Under the pieces are notes generated by a model. The model saw only the letters and a list, made by a program, of their open reading frames with translations. It made no database searches and was not told where the DNA came from. A stretch of 64,000 nt of DNA. It comes from Bryobacterales bacterium (GTDB lineage: Bacteria > Acidobacteriota > Terriglobia > Bryobacterales > UBA6623). The stretch is from contig JAJDTX010000083.1 of NCBI GenBank assembly GCA_022826925.1, forward strand, positions 47,150 through 111,149. Direction: 5' to 3'. Positions within the stretch are counted from its first letter, which is position 1. Every line of letters starts with the position of its first letter. Both the position numbers and the translations under genes were made by a program. Positions 43,875 through 54,416 of this stretch are shown piece after piece.

Positions 43875-44829
43875 AGTAGCCGGGACGGTGGCGCACCTTG
43901 TTGCTCTTGGCGCGACCCTTGAGGTCAATTCGGATGCGTCGATAGCCCGCCCCTTTGCCCCCGGGGCGGTTGTACTCGATGATGTACTGGTTGCGAATAT
44001 CGGCCGCGATCCTCTTCACCAGCGGCTCGACCTCACTGAAGCTGGTCGGGAAGTAGGCCGGCCCGCCGGTAGGCCGGGTAATCGTGCGAAGGTGGCGCTC
44101 GGCGCGCTTTGCAGCCCTGCGCTCCTCGTCGGAGAGCAGCCCTATGCCATAGATCGTCACGTCCGAACTCTGCAGCTTGCGCACCAGCAGCTCTAAGTCC
44201 ATCCGGCTGGAGGTGTCCTCGCCATCGGTAATGATCAGCAGCGCCCGCTTGTTGTAGTCCTTGTTGCCAGCCTCGACTAGATGGTCCATTGACAAGCTCG
44301 TTGCATCGTAGAGGGCCGTGCCACCACGGGTATCGATGCGCTGCAGGGCATCCTGCAGGCGGTCGATATCACTCGTGAAGTCTTGATCGATGTACGACTC
44401 GTCATTGAAGTTGACGACGAAGACCTCGTCCTGCGGATTGGAAGCCTTCACGAACTCCAAGGCGGCCGCGTTCACGTGGCGGCGCTTTTCGCGCATGCTG
44501 CCAGAGTTATCAATCACCAGCCCGATAGACACCGGCACGTCTTCTTGGGCGAAATAGGTCAGGCTCTGCTGCCGATCGTCCTCCATGACGGCAAACGCAC
44601 TCTCGGAGAGGTCCGTGACGAAGCGATCCTGGCGGTCCACGACCGTCACGTGCAGCACGACGCGTTGGGTCTCGACGCAGAACGCGATGCCGGGAGGGCA
44701 GCCGTCCGTCTGGCTGCGGGCCGCGGGCACGGACAGTGCCATCGCCGCCAGCCAGGCGCTCGCGGCTAAGGCTGCGGGTAGGACCGGCCACCGTCCGACA
44801 GCGCTGTTGAGCCTAGCGAGTCGGCGCAT
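43864..44829 (-). CDS. VWFA-related domain protein (acidobacterial type), downstream copy
   Basis: Exported protein of about 321 aa with a von Willebrand A-type domain, of the TIGR03436-like group common in Acidobacteria. A signal peptide is followed by a beta-rich stretch (VVLHVTVVDRQDRFVTDLSE), then the MIDAS motif VIDNSGSMREKRR (DxSxS), a conserved Thr in TRGGTALYDATSL and ITDGEDTSSRMD. The family end QYIIEYNRPGG and GYRRIRIDLKGR is present. ATG 44829 was chosen over an upstream codon because it overlaps the neighbouring stop by 17 bases. Possibly a surface adhesion or sensing protein acting with its neighbour. Confidence 0.87.
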   Translation of the reverse strand: MRRLARLNSAVGRWPVLPAALAASAWLAAMALSVPAARSQTDGCPPGIAFCVETQRVVLHVTVVDRQDRFVTDLSESAFAVMEDDRQQSLTYFAQEDVPVSIGLVIDNSGSMREKRRHVNAAALEFVKASNPQDEVFVVNFNDESYIDQDFTSDIDRLQDALQRIDTRGGTALYDATSLSMDHLVEAGNKDYNKRALLIITDGEDTSSRMDLELLVRKLQSSDVTIYGIGLLSDEERRAAKRAERHLRTITRPTGGPAYFPTSFSEVEPLVKRIAADIRNQYIIEYNRPGGKGAGYRRIRIDLKGRAKSNKVRHRPGYYAD

Positions 44830-45817
44830 AGTACCCGTTGCGGTAGTACGGCCGTAGCTCCGGCATGCCACGAATCTTCTTGATTTCGACCTTCACCCGA
44901 CGCCACTTCCCATCTTTCTGCGTATTCTCTGGGATGTATCCCAGCACGTATTGGTTTCGCAGCTCGATCCCAATCTTCTCGGCGATATCGGGTAGTTCGT
45001 TCACGTTCTGCACGGCGAACTGCCGGCCGCCAGTGGACTCGGCGATTTCAGTCAGCAGTCCCGGACCTGCGGCCTCCTCCGGCGTGCGCCCCCGCGAAGC
45101 GTACGGCTCGTAGATGCCGATGGCGTAAATCTGCACGTCAGACTCGCGCACGGTTCGCTTGATCTCCCGCGGCGTGTAGCGGCTGGAGTTGTCGCCGCCG
45201 TCGGAAATGACCAGCAGGGCCTTCTGGGAGTTCTTGGCCTCTTTCATTTGGCTCAATGCGAGGTAGATCGCATCCAAGAGGGCCGTGCGCCCCTTCGAGC
45301 GCACGAAGGTGAGCCGGCTCTGGATCTCTTCGAGGCTGCGAGTGAAACCCGTCACCATCTCGGGCCGGTTGTTGAACTGGACCAAGAAGAACTCGTCCTC
45401 TGGATTGACGGTCTTGAAGAATTGCGCCACAGCCTCGCGCGATTTGGTCATCTTGTAGCCCATGCTGCCGGAGGCATCGAAGACGACTGCCAGCGACAGA
45501 GGCGCCTCCTCGGCACCGAACTGCTCGATGACTTGCGGCTTGCTGTCCTCCTTGAGCACAAAGTGCTCCTTGTCGAGGCCAGTGACCATGCGCCCGATCG
45601 GGTCGGTCACCGTCACGTTGATCAATGCCATCTCGACATCGACCTTGATGATCTCGCGGCGGCTGAACTCCAAGTTCAGGTCGTCGCGGGCCGGATTTGT
45701 CCGCAGCGCGGGATCGGCGTCACCCGTCAGCGCGACAGGGCTCGACAGAACGGCGGCGGCGATCAGCAACAGACCCAGGCCGCCAACAGCCCCTCTCGCT
45801 CCCGGTCGTTGCATCAA
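44813..45817 (-). CDS. VWFA-related domain protein (acidobacterial type), upstream copy
   Basis: Exported VWFA protein of 334 aa, first of a tandem pair. Signal peptide GAVGGLGLLLIAAAVLSSPVA, then the beta stretch VEMALINVTVTDPIGRMVTG, MIDAS motif VFDASGSMGYKMTKS, the second metal Thr in SKGRTALLDAIYL and VISDGGDNSSRY. The C-terminal QYVLGYIPENTQKDGKWRRV followed by KVEIKK is diagnostic of the acidobacterial group. The two genes share about the same order of blocks, so they arose by duplication. They overlap by 17 bases and are probably co-transcribed. Confidence 0.88.
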   Translation of the reverse strand: MMQRPGARGAVGGLGLLLIAAAVLSSPVALTGDADPALRTNPARDDLNLEFSRREIIKVDVEMALINVTVTDPIGRMVTGLDKEHFVLKEDSKPQVIEQFGAEEAPLSLAVVFDASGSMGYKMTKSREAVAQFFKTVNPEDEFFLVQFNNRPEMVTGFTRSLEEIQSRLTFVRSKGRTALLDAIYLALSQMKEAKNSQKALLVISDGGDNSSRYTPREIKRTVRESDVQIYAIGIYEPYASRGRTPEEAAGPGLLTEIAESTGGRQFAVQNVNELPDIAEKIGIELRNQYVLGYIPENTQKDGKWRRVKVEIKKIRGMPELRPYYRNGYYAPTR

Positions 45818-45870
45818 CTGGCTCCCGCCATCTCCGCATACAGCGCCAAGACCGCCGATTGGCGGCCTAG

Positions 45871-47742
<1,872 letters not shown>

Positions 47743-47755
47743 CCTGAGCACAACC

Positions 47756-48754
47756 ATGATTCGATTCGCACAACTGGGCGCGGGCCGCATCGGCAGGATG
47801 CACGCGCGAAATCTCGCGGCCCATAGCCGGGCAGAATTGGTCGGCATCTACGACGTGGACTCGGCGGCCAGCGCGGAAGCGGCCGGTGCCACGGGCAGCC
47901 GGGCGTTCGATTCAGTCGATGCGCTGCTGGGCGACGGGTCGATCGAGGCCGTCTTGATCGCGACCTCGACGGACACGCATTGCGAATTGATCGAGCGGTC
48001 CGCACGGGCGGGCAAGGCCGTGCTGTGCGAAAAGCCGATCCACCTGGACATCCGCCGGGTGGACGAGTGCGCGGAGGTCGTCAAGTCAACCGGCGCGCGT
48101 GTCCAGATCGGCTTCAACCGGCGCTTCGACCCCAGCCATGCGGCGCTGGGACAAGCCGCGGCCAGCGGCGAGATCGGCAGCTTGGAGCTTGCCGTGATCA
48201 CGAGCCGCGACCCGGCACCGCCGCCGCTGGACTACCTGCGAGTGTCGGGCGGCCTGTTCCGGGACATGATGATTCACGACTTTGACATCGCCCGCTTTCT
48301 GTTCGGGCAGGAACCCGTCGAGGTCAGCGCGATGGGCGGCGTGCTGGTCGACCCCGCAATCGGCGAGATCGGCGACGTGGACTCGGCCACGGTGACCATG
48401 CGCATGTCCTCTGGCGCTATGTGCCAGATCAACTGCTCGCGACGCTGCGCGTATGGCTACGACCAGCGCATCGAGATGTTCGGCGAAAAGGGCATGCTCA
48501 TTTCCGCCAACCCGGCCATAACGAACCTCCAGCGGTACAGCGCCACCTCCACCGGGGCTGGCGAGCGGCTGCACCACTTTTTCATCGAGCGCTATGCCGA
48601 ATCCTACGTCCGCGAGATCGACGCCTTCATCGACGCCGTCGAAGGCGGGCGCGCTCCGTCGCCGAGCTTTGAAGATGGCCGGCGGGCATTGATGCTGGCA
48701 GACGCGGCGTTGGAATCGGCCGAGAGCGGCCGCACGATCCGAATTCAGCCCTGA
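47756..48754 (+). CDS. iolG: Inositol 2-dehydrogenase-like Gfo/Idh oxidoreductase
   Basis: NAD-dependent dehydrogenase of 332 aa, cytosolic, probably oxidising myo-inositol or a related cyclitol at C2. The N-terminal Rossmann motif is QLGAGRIGRMHARNLA, then VLIATSTDTHCELIERSARA and GKAVLCEKPIHLDIRRVDE (catalytic EKP). FNRRFDPSHAALG, GGLFRDMMIHDFDIARFL and ENPVE-like VSAMGGVL blocks are the substrate-site hallmarks of IolG. No signal peptide, unlike the exported paralogs at 28812 and 41440. An mmsA gene in the same genome could act further down this pathway. Confidence 0.88.
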   Translation: MIRFAQLGAGRIGRMHARNLAAHSRAELVGIYDVDSAASAEAAGATGSRAFDSVDALLGDGSIEAVLIATSTDTHCELIERSARAGKAVLCEKPIHLDIRRVDECAEVVKSTGARVQIGFNRRFDPSHAALGQAAASGEIGSLELAVITSRDPAPPPLDYLRVSGGLFRDMMIHDFDIARFLFGQEPVEVSAMGGVLVDPAIGEIGDVDSATVTMRMSSGAMCQINCSRRCAYGYDQRIEMFGEKGMLISANPAITNLQRYSATSTGAGERLHHFFIERYAESYVREIDAFIDAVEGGRAPSPSFEDGRRALMLADAALESAESGRTIRIQP

Positions 48755-48785
48755 ACGCTGGCCGGCGAGAGTATACTCGGGCGAG

Positions 48786-50123
48786 ATGCGCCCCTCGTTA
48801 GCCCTAGCACTGGCATTTCCCGCGTTGCTGGCAGCCCAAGCCAGTGAATGGCAGGTGGGCCTGGCTGCGACGGATATCACTCCGGCCGAGCGCTTGCCGA
48901 TGGCGGGATATGCAGCCCGCGAGGCTCCGTTCGAATCCGTCGCGGACCCGCTGTTCGCCAAGGTGCTCGCGATGCAGGACGGCGATGGGACGCGGGCGCT
49001 GCTGATCACTGCGGACTTGCTCGGCTTCACTCGCGAACGTTCCGAGGCCATCTGCGCGAGGCTGCAGGAAGCCACCGGCATCCGGCGAGAGCAAGTCATT
49101 CTGAACGCGTCACACACGCACGCGGGACCGCTGGTGGCAGGTTCGCTGCTGACCCGGGCAACACCCGCAACGCGCCGCAAGATCGAAGCCTATATCCAAG
49201 CGATGGAGTCAAAGATCGCCGCTGCGGGCGAAAAGGCCTTGAGCGAGCTGCGCCCGGCGCGCCTGTCGTGGGGCCGCGGCGTCGCGGGCTTCGTCATGAA
49301 CCGGAGGGAGTTCACCGAGCGCGGTGTGATTCTCGGCACCAACGCCACTGGCCCCGCGGACCGGACCGTGCCGGTGCTGCGCGTGGAGGCGCCGGATGGC
49401 AAGCTCCGGGCGATAGTCTTCGGCGCAGGTTCTCACTGCACGACCTTGACGGGTGGCAATCTGAAGATCAGCGGCGACTATGCGGGCGTCGCGCAGGGAC
49501 TGCTGCAAGACAGCCTGCCTGGCGTGCAGGCCATGTTCATGACGGGCTGCGCCGGCGACGCTAACCCCTACCCCCGCGGCACGCTGGACCTGGCTCGGCG
49601 ACACGGCGCCACACTGGCCGCGGCAGTCAGGCAAGTCCTCGATGGCGAACTCGCTCCGGTCCACGGGCCGCTGCGCACGGAGTTTCGCACGGTGGAACTG
49701 CCGCTCGAATCTCACACGCGAAGACAGATCGAGGCAATGCAAGCCGGTGCGCGTTCGTATCGGAGATTCTTCACGGAGGGTGCCCTCGCGAAGCTGGACA
49801 GGGGGGAATCGCTGCTCCAAACCTACGCTGCGCCACTCGCTCTGTGGCAGTTCGGTAAGGATCTGACACTGGTCGCCTACAGCGGAGAGACCGTTGTCGA
49901 TTACGTCCGGCTCGCCCAAGAACGACTCGGCCCGCTCAAGCTCTGGGTCAGCGGCTACAACAACGACGTGTTCGGATACCTCCCGACGGCCAGAATCCTG
50001 CGCGAGGGCGGTTACGAGACACGGGGGCTATACGTGGACTTCGGGCTCTTTCGCCCAAACGTTCAGGACGTCGTTATGGAAGCCATCGCCGACATGGCCC
50101 GCGCTGCGGGGCGCATCCAGTAG
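48786..50123 (+). CDS. Exported neutral/alkaline ceramidase-like hydrolase
   Basis: Predicted amidase with the N-terminal neutral ceramidase fold, 445 aa, normally splitting an N-acyl bond in sphingolipids or similar lipids. The signal peptide (LALALAFPALLAAQ) is followed by GLAATDITPAERLPMAGYA, the family opening. The metal/catalytic region is RREQVILNASHTHAGPLVAG, then GAGSHCTTLTGGNLKISGDY and MTGCAGDANPYPRG (GDxNP box). The C-terminal domain is shorter than in bacterial ceramidases, so the activity could be towards a different amide. Start ATG 48786. It lies 31 bases after the iolG-like gene, as if the same route were concerned. Confidence 0.87.
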   Translation: MRPSLALALAFPALLAAQASEWQVGLAATDITPAERLPMAGYAAREAPFESVADPLFAKVLAMQDGDGTRALLITADLLGFTRERSEAICARLQEATGIRREQVILNASHTHAGPLVAGSLLTRATPATRRKIEAYIQAMESKIAAAGEKALSELRPARLSWGRGVAGFVMNRREFTERGVILGTNATGPADRTVPVLRVEAPDGKLRAIVFGAGSHCTTLTGGNLKISGDYAGVAQGLLQDSLPGVQAMFMTGCAGDANPYPRGTLDLARRHGATLAAAVRQVLDGELAPVHGPLRTEFRTVELPLESHTRRQIEAMQAGARSYRRFFTEGALAKLDRGESLLQTYAAPLALWQFGKDLTLVAYSGETVVDYVRLAQERLGPLKLWVSGYNNDVFGYLPTARILREGGYETRGLYVDFGLFRPNVQDVVMEAIADMARAAGRIQ

Positions 50124-50328
50124 CGCCGCGCATCCGAGACCGGATGATCGGTCCGGATGCCGCTCTCGGCGGGCCGCTGAGGCGGCCCGGGTCGCGTTGG
50201 AGCAGTCCAGGCCCGAACTGCCCGGAAGCGGCCGGGTGGAGCTCCAGTCAGTGGTAGTCTGGACTCCGAGAGGCGACGCGACCTGCAGTGCGGCGCTCTC
50301 CCCGCTCGAGCGCCGCCGCCGAATTGTC

Positions 50329-51573
50329 ATGACCAGCACCCGCCGAATGTTCCTCTCCACCGCCAGCGTTGCGCTGGGCGCAGCCAAGGCGGTTGCAGCT
50401 CCGGTTCGGATCAGTTCGATCACGCTGTCAAGGATCCGAGGCGACTTCCACAAGTTCGTCGCGATGAATGCCTACGACAACCAGCCCAAGGGCACCAGTT
50501 ACGAGAACGTACTGGTGCGCATCATGACGGATGCGGGCATCGAAGGCGTTGGAGTGATGGGCTACACCAAGCCCGATGCCGAATTCCTCAAGGACATCCG
50601 CTCGCTGCTCGGGGCAGACCCTGAAGCCGTCTACGAATTCCGCGACGGCCTGATCTGGGGGCGGGCGGCCGAGTTCGCCAAGCTGCTCACCAAGTACAAG
50701 CACCTCGACGGGCCGCTGTGCGACCTCATCGGCAAGTTGCGAGGAGTGCCCTGCTGGAAGCTCTTCGGCGAATCGGTCAAGGATCGCGTCGAAGTCTACG
50801 ACGGCACGCTCTACTTCAGCGATATCTGGTATAGCGACCGCGGCGTGCAGGCGGTTGTGGACGAGGCCCGCGAGGCCATTCAGAGCGGCTACCGGGGCAT
50901 CAAGCTCAAGATCGGCAGAGGCAGCAAGTGGATGCGGCGGAGCGAGGGGTTGCGGCGCGACATAGAGGTCATCCGCTCCGTGCGCTCGGCGATCGGCTTC
51001 CAGCCGAGGCTACTGGTCGACGCCAACAACGGGTACCGGGACGATTTCGAGGGGGCTTGGCAGTTGCTCCGGGAAACCCAGGAGCAGAGGCTGGATTGGC
51101 TGGAAGAGGTATTCCCCGAGGACGCCGAGCTCTACCGCGAATTGCGCCAGCGGATGCAGCAAGCCGGAATCGAGACGCCCATTGCCGATGGCGAGAACAT
51201 GCGCGCAGCTGAGGACTTCCGGCCCTTTGTCGAGCCGGAGCGTCTCTTCGACGTGATGCAGCTCGACATTCGCACCGGCGGAATCCTGGACTGTCGCGCC
51301 ATGTCGCGGTTGGGTGAGCCGCACGGTGCCCAGGCAGTGCCGCACAATTGGGGCTCGCACGTCGGCTTGCTGATGAGCCTACACCTTGCGAAGACCCAGA
51401 AGAACATCGTGGCGGCCGAGGACGACCGATCCAAGTGTGCGGCCCTCACGGTGAGCGGCTATGAGTTCAAGGACGGCGCATATTCCGTCTCGGACGAGCC
51501 CGGCTTGGGGCTTCGCGTAAACGAGGGGCTGTACGAAGCTCCAGAGTTTCCTGCCAAGACAGTGGTCGCTTGA
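50329..51573 (+). CDS. Enolase-superfamily (mandelate racemase-type) enzyme, exported
   Basis: Muconate lactonising/mandelate racemase-like protein of 414 aa, probably an acid-sugar dehydratase or epimerase. ATG 50329 gives a Tat-type signal STRRMFLSTASVALGAAKAV. The catalytic Lys pair is GIKLKIGRG (KxK), metal ligands are D in LLVDANNGY, E in WLEEVFPED and E in PIADGENM, and the general base His is in QAVPHNWGSHVG. The order and spacing match the family. The Lys-x-Lys plus His pair is characteristic of mandelate racemase relatives. An exported member is unusual. Substrate is not deducible. Confidence 0.88.
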   Translation: MTSTRRMFLSTASVALGAAKAVAAPVRISSITLSRIRGDFHKFVAMNAYDNQPKGTSYENVLVRIMTDAGIEGVGVMGYTKPDAEFLKDIRSLLGADPEAVYEFRDGLIWGRAAEFAKLLTKYKHLDGPLCDLIGKLRGVPCWKLFGESVKDRVEVYDGTLYFSDIWYSDRGVQAVVDEAREAIQSGYRGIKLKIGRGSKWMRRSEGLRRDIEVIRSVRSAIGFQPRLLVDANNGYRDDFEGAWQLLRETQEQRLDWLEEVFPEDAELYRELRQRMQQAGIETPIADGENMRAAEDFRPFVEPERLFDVMQLDIRTGGILDCRAMSRLGEPHGAQAVPHNWGSHVGLLMSLHLAKTQKNIVAAEDDRSKCAALTVSGYEFKDGAYSVSDEPGLGLRVNEGLYEAPEFPAKTVVA

Positions 51574-51601
51574 GCCCGGAATCCGCCCGGTCCCGACTCG
51601 C

Positions 51602-52708
51602 TCAGTCGCCGAAGTGGAGCTCTGCGATAGCGATCCCGGTCTCGCCCGCCACGGCGTACAGCAGGAATACACGGCCATCCTCTTCGAAGATGGCGGGATC
51701 GCGCAACTGGTTGACAGGACCGTAGGCCACGCTGCGGATCGACGGCTCATTGGGCTGGTGCGCGCCCTCCCATTCCCGTTCCGGGCGCATGACTTCCTCA
51801 GCCCCTGTTTCCTTCCAGTCAGTCCACGCGGCAGAGAGGTCGATGGTGCTCAGCAAGATTCGCTCGGGCGCGTGCCCGACCTGGGTCCAGAAAACATATA
51901 GCTGGTTGCCCCGCTTCAAGAGCGCACAATGCCGCATGTCAGGATTGAACAGCAACGGGCCCGCCTCGAAATCGGAGAGGCCGTCACGGGAGCGGTACAC
52001 CTGTCCCGGCATGGCGATCCCATAGGTCAGGCCCTCGTGCTGGAACACGCGCAGGTACGTCCTGCCCAGGATCTCGGGCCGGGCCTGGAAATCGATGCCA
52101 TCGCGCGACAGGGCGACGCGGGTGACTTGCCTTCCGGCGGACTCCAAACCGTGGAAATACATCACAATGCGCCGGTTGTCGTGATCGATGTGTACGTCCG
52201 GCGAGGCGATATGAGTGGCCGTTAACTCCTTGCGGAGCGAATGCGGCAGCTTGTTGCCGCCACCGGTAGCGGCCCTCCGGGCGATTTCTCGATCCAACTG
52301 TTCCTGTGTGATCGGGGGCGGCTCGCTGGGAAAGTGAGAGTTCTCAATCTGCAGGCTGCCCGACGGATGCACCCGCCAAGGGCCGAGCAGGCTGTCGGCG
52401 TATGCCAGGCGGATGTAGCTCCCCTTGTGATCGGCAAAGTACAGGTAGTACTTGCCCAAAGAATCGGAAACCCAGTCGGGGACACGGATCAAGGACGGGC
52501 CCTGAATGTTCTGGCCGATACTTGGGTGCGTGTCCGGCGTGATGATCGGGCGGTCGAGCAAGCGCTCCGCCCAGATCGAGTGCTCAGCCGCAATGCCCAT
52601 CGCAGTCACCGTCAGTACGAGGACGGCTCGAAGCGCCAGACGGCGCAGACGGACCCCGATCTCTCCGCGCTCCGCTGCGCAAACGTGACTGGAATCTAGC
52701 TTGGTCAT
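51602..52708 (-). CDS. Exported five-bladed-propeller glycosidase-like protein
   Basis: Protein of about 368 aa resembling GH43/GH32/GH117-type five-bladed propellers. Signal peptide with AVLVLTVTAMGIAAEHS. Blade motifs include GPSLIRVPDWV, GKYYLYFADHKGSYIRLAYA, DSLLGPW, SPDVHIDHDNRRIVMYFHGL, RVALSRDGIDFQ and QLRDPAIFEEDGRVFLLYAV. The D in HIDHDN and the later RDPAIFEEDG are candidate catalytic acids, but no motif fixes a family. ATG 52708 was used instead of TTG 52738, since it is closer to the signal sequence. It may act on a polysaccharide; the convergent enolase-superfamily gene ends 28 bases away. Confidence 0.75.
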   Translation of the reverse strand: MTKLDSSHVCAAERGEIGVRLRRLALRAVLVLTVTAMGIAAEHSIWAERLLDRPIITPDTHPSIGQNIQGPSLIRVPDWVSDSLGKYYLYFADHKGSYIRLAYADSLLGPWRVHPSGSLQIENSHFPSEPPPITQEQLDREIARRAATGGGNKLPHSLRKELTATHIASPDVHIDHDNRRIVMYFHGLESAGRQVTRVALSRDGIDFQARPEILGRTYLRVFQHEGLTYGIAMPGQVYRSRDGLSDFEAGPLLFNPDMRHCALLKRGNQLYVFWTQVGHAPERILLSTIDLSAAWTDWKETGAEEVMRPEREWEGAHQPNEPSIRSVAYGPVNQLRDPAIFEEDGRVFLLYAVAGETGIAIAELHFGD

Positions 52709-52852
52709 GACACTGGCGGGCTTCTCTGAAGTCGCCAACTAGCATAATCCAGCCCGGCGCCAACGCCGTGCCCAGCCTGCCATGCGCACCGATGCAGGGC
52801 AATCAATGCACGCACGCCCAGCGCCGCCGATTCTCTGGCACACGCCCTCGCG

Positions 52853-54328
52853 TCAGAAGAAGACCTGGATCATCTGTCCGTGCAGGTCATAAATGGTTGA
52901 CCGGTTGCTGAGCCACATAGGCTCGGCGAGTTCCGCGTTCCACGCTTCGAGCTCAGCCTCGAGCCGCTCCACGATCTCGGGATGCTCGTCCGCCAAGTTC
53001 CGGCTCTCGCCGATGTCTTCCGACAGGTCGTACAACACTGTCAGTTGGCCCAACGGCGAATCGCCAGGATACTCGACCTCGGCCAACCGCCGGCCGCCGA
53101 TCACGAGAGCCTCCTCGGTCAGGTCCGTCTTGTTGACCTTCCACATCTTCCACTTGCCCCAACGCACCGCGATGTTGGGCTTGAACCTCCAGAACAAGAA
53201 TTCGTGCGGCGGACCCTCCCGTTCGCCGCGCAGGTACGGCAAGAGATTCACGCTGTCTTGGGCGGCTTCGCCCGCTCCGGCCGCTGCCGCAAGGGTCGAG
53301 TAGAGATCAAGCGAGATGATCGGCTGCTCGTAGGTTTGTCCGGCCGGCAACCCAGCAGGCCAGTAGAAGATGAACGGCACCCGAATGCCGCCCTCAAGAT
53401 GGAACCGCTTCGAACCCCGCAGCGGATCGTTGGAACACACGTCTTGCGAGAGGTATTTCACGCACCCGTTGTCAGAAGTGAACACGATCAACGTGTTCTC
53501 CTCCAAGCCGTTGGCTCGCAATTCGGCCACCACATCGCCGACATAGTCGTCGATCGACGACACCATCGCCGCGAAGATGCGCCGGCCCTCCGGCTCCAGA
53601 TCGGTATAGCGCTCGGTGTACTCGGTGGTGGCTTGCAGCGGCGTATGCGGCGAGTTCGGGGTGAGCATCAAGAAGAACCGTTCGTCCTTGTGCCGCCGGA
53701 TGAAGTCCACGGCCCTGTCCGCGAAAACATCGGTGAGGTACTCCTCGACCTCTACCTGCTCGAAGCCATCGAAAATCGCATTCGCGTCGCCCCTGGTCGT
53801 CGGCGCGTTGCGCGCGGGCCATGACTGGACCCCTTCCTTGCGCGAGTCGATGTACGAGCTGCCACCGGCCAGCATGCCGAAATACTCGTCGAAGCCCCGA
53901 TTGAGAGGGTGGTGTTGCTCCGACTTGCCCAAATGCCACTTGCCGACTAATCCGGTTGCATATCCGGCGTCCCCGAGCATGTCCGCTAGGGTGCGCTCGT
54001 CAGTCGGCAGGCCCACCACGGTGTCGCGCCCGGACGTGTTGTACTCGTACCCGAAGCGCGGCTGGTAGCGGCCGGTGTAGAGCCCCGCTCGCGACGGGCT
54101 GCACACCGCCGCGGAAACATAGCCGTCGGTGGCGCGGACCCCGCCACTGGCCAGGGCGTCAAGATGTGGAGTCTGAATGAACGCTGACCCAAACGATCCG
54201 AGGTCGTTGTAGCCCAGATCATCGGCAACGATCACGACGATGTTCGGCGGGCTCTCTGCTTGCTCCGGCGCCGGCGCCGAACAAGCGGTCAAGAGCGAGA
54301 AAGCCGTGAGAAGAACAGCGCAGCGCAT
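52853..54328 (-). CDS. Arylsulfatase-like sulfatase lipoprotein
   Basis: Type I sulfatase of 491 aa that hydrolyses sulfate esters. N-terminal lipoprotein signal (LLTAFSLLTACSAPA; lipobox LTAC). Metal Asp pair in VVIVADDLGYNDLGSFG; the formylglycine motif is CSPSR in VSAAVCSPSRAGLYTGR, where Cys is converted to formylglycine. A KWHLGKSEQHHPLNRGFDEY block, PFFLMLTPNSPHTPLQ-type region and DNGC metal motif follow. Cys-type, so a formylglycine-generating enzyme is needed elsewhere; none is in this window. It is one of three sulfatase genes here (others at 61468 and 63063), in line with use of sulfated polymers. Confidence 0.92.
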   Translation of the reverse strand: MRCAVLLTAFSLLTACSAPAPEQAESPPNIVVIVADDLGYNDLGSFGSAFIQTPHLDALASGGVRATDGYVSAAVCSPSRAGLYTGRYQPRFGYEYNTSGRDTVVGLPTDERTLADMLGDAGYATGLVGKWHLGKSEQHHPLNRGFDEYFGMLAGGSSYIDSRKEGVQSWPARNAPTTRGDANAIFDGFEQVEVEEYLTDVFADRAVDFIRRHKDERFFLMLTPNSPHTPLQATTEYTERYTDLEPEGRRIFAAMVSSIDDYVGDVVAELRANGLEENTLIVFTSDNGCVKYLSQDVCSNDPLRGSKRFHLEGGIRVPFIFYWPAGLPAGQTYEQPIISLDLYSTLAAAAGAGEAAQDSVNLLPYLRGEREGPPHEFLFWRFKPNIAVRWGKWKMWKVNKTDLTEEALVIGGRRLAEVEYPGDSPLGQLTVLYDLSEDIGESRNLADEHPEIVERLEAELEAWNAELAEPMWLSNRSTIYDLHGQMIQVFF

Positions 54329-54416
54329 GATCGCCGCTATTGTAGTCCGCTGCGCCGGCCATTGGCCGGAAACCTAGGGCCTGCGACGAGTCTTCAAGCA
54401 GCCGGCCCCGCCAGCC

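Noticed and set aside
48086..49180. Minus-strand frame of 364 codons
   Set aside because: Spans the ends of the iolG-like and ceramidase genes in antisense; no domain, low-complexity composition.
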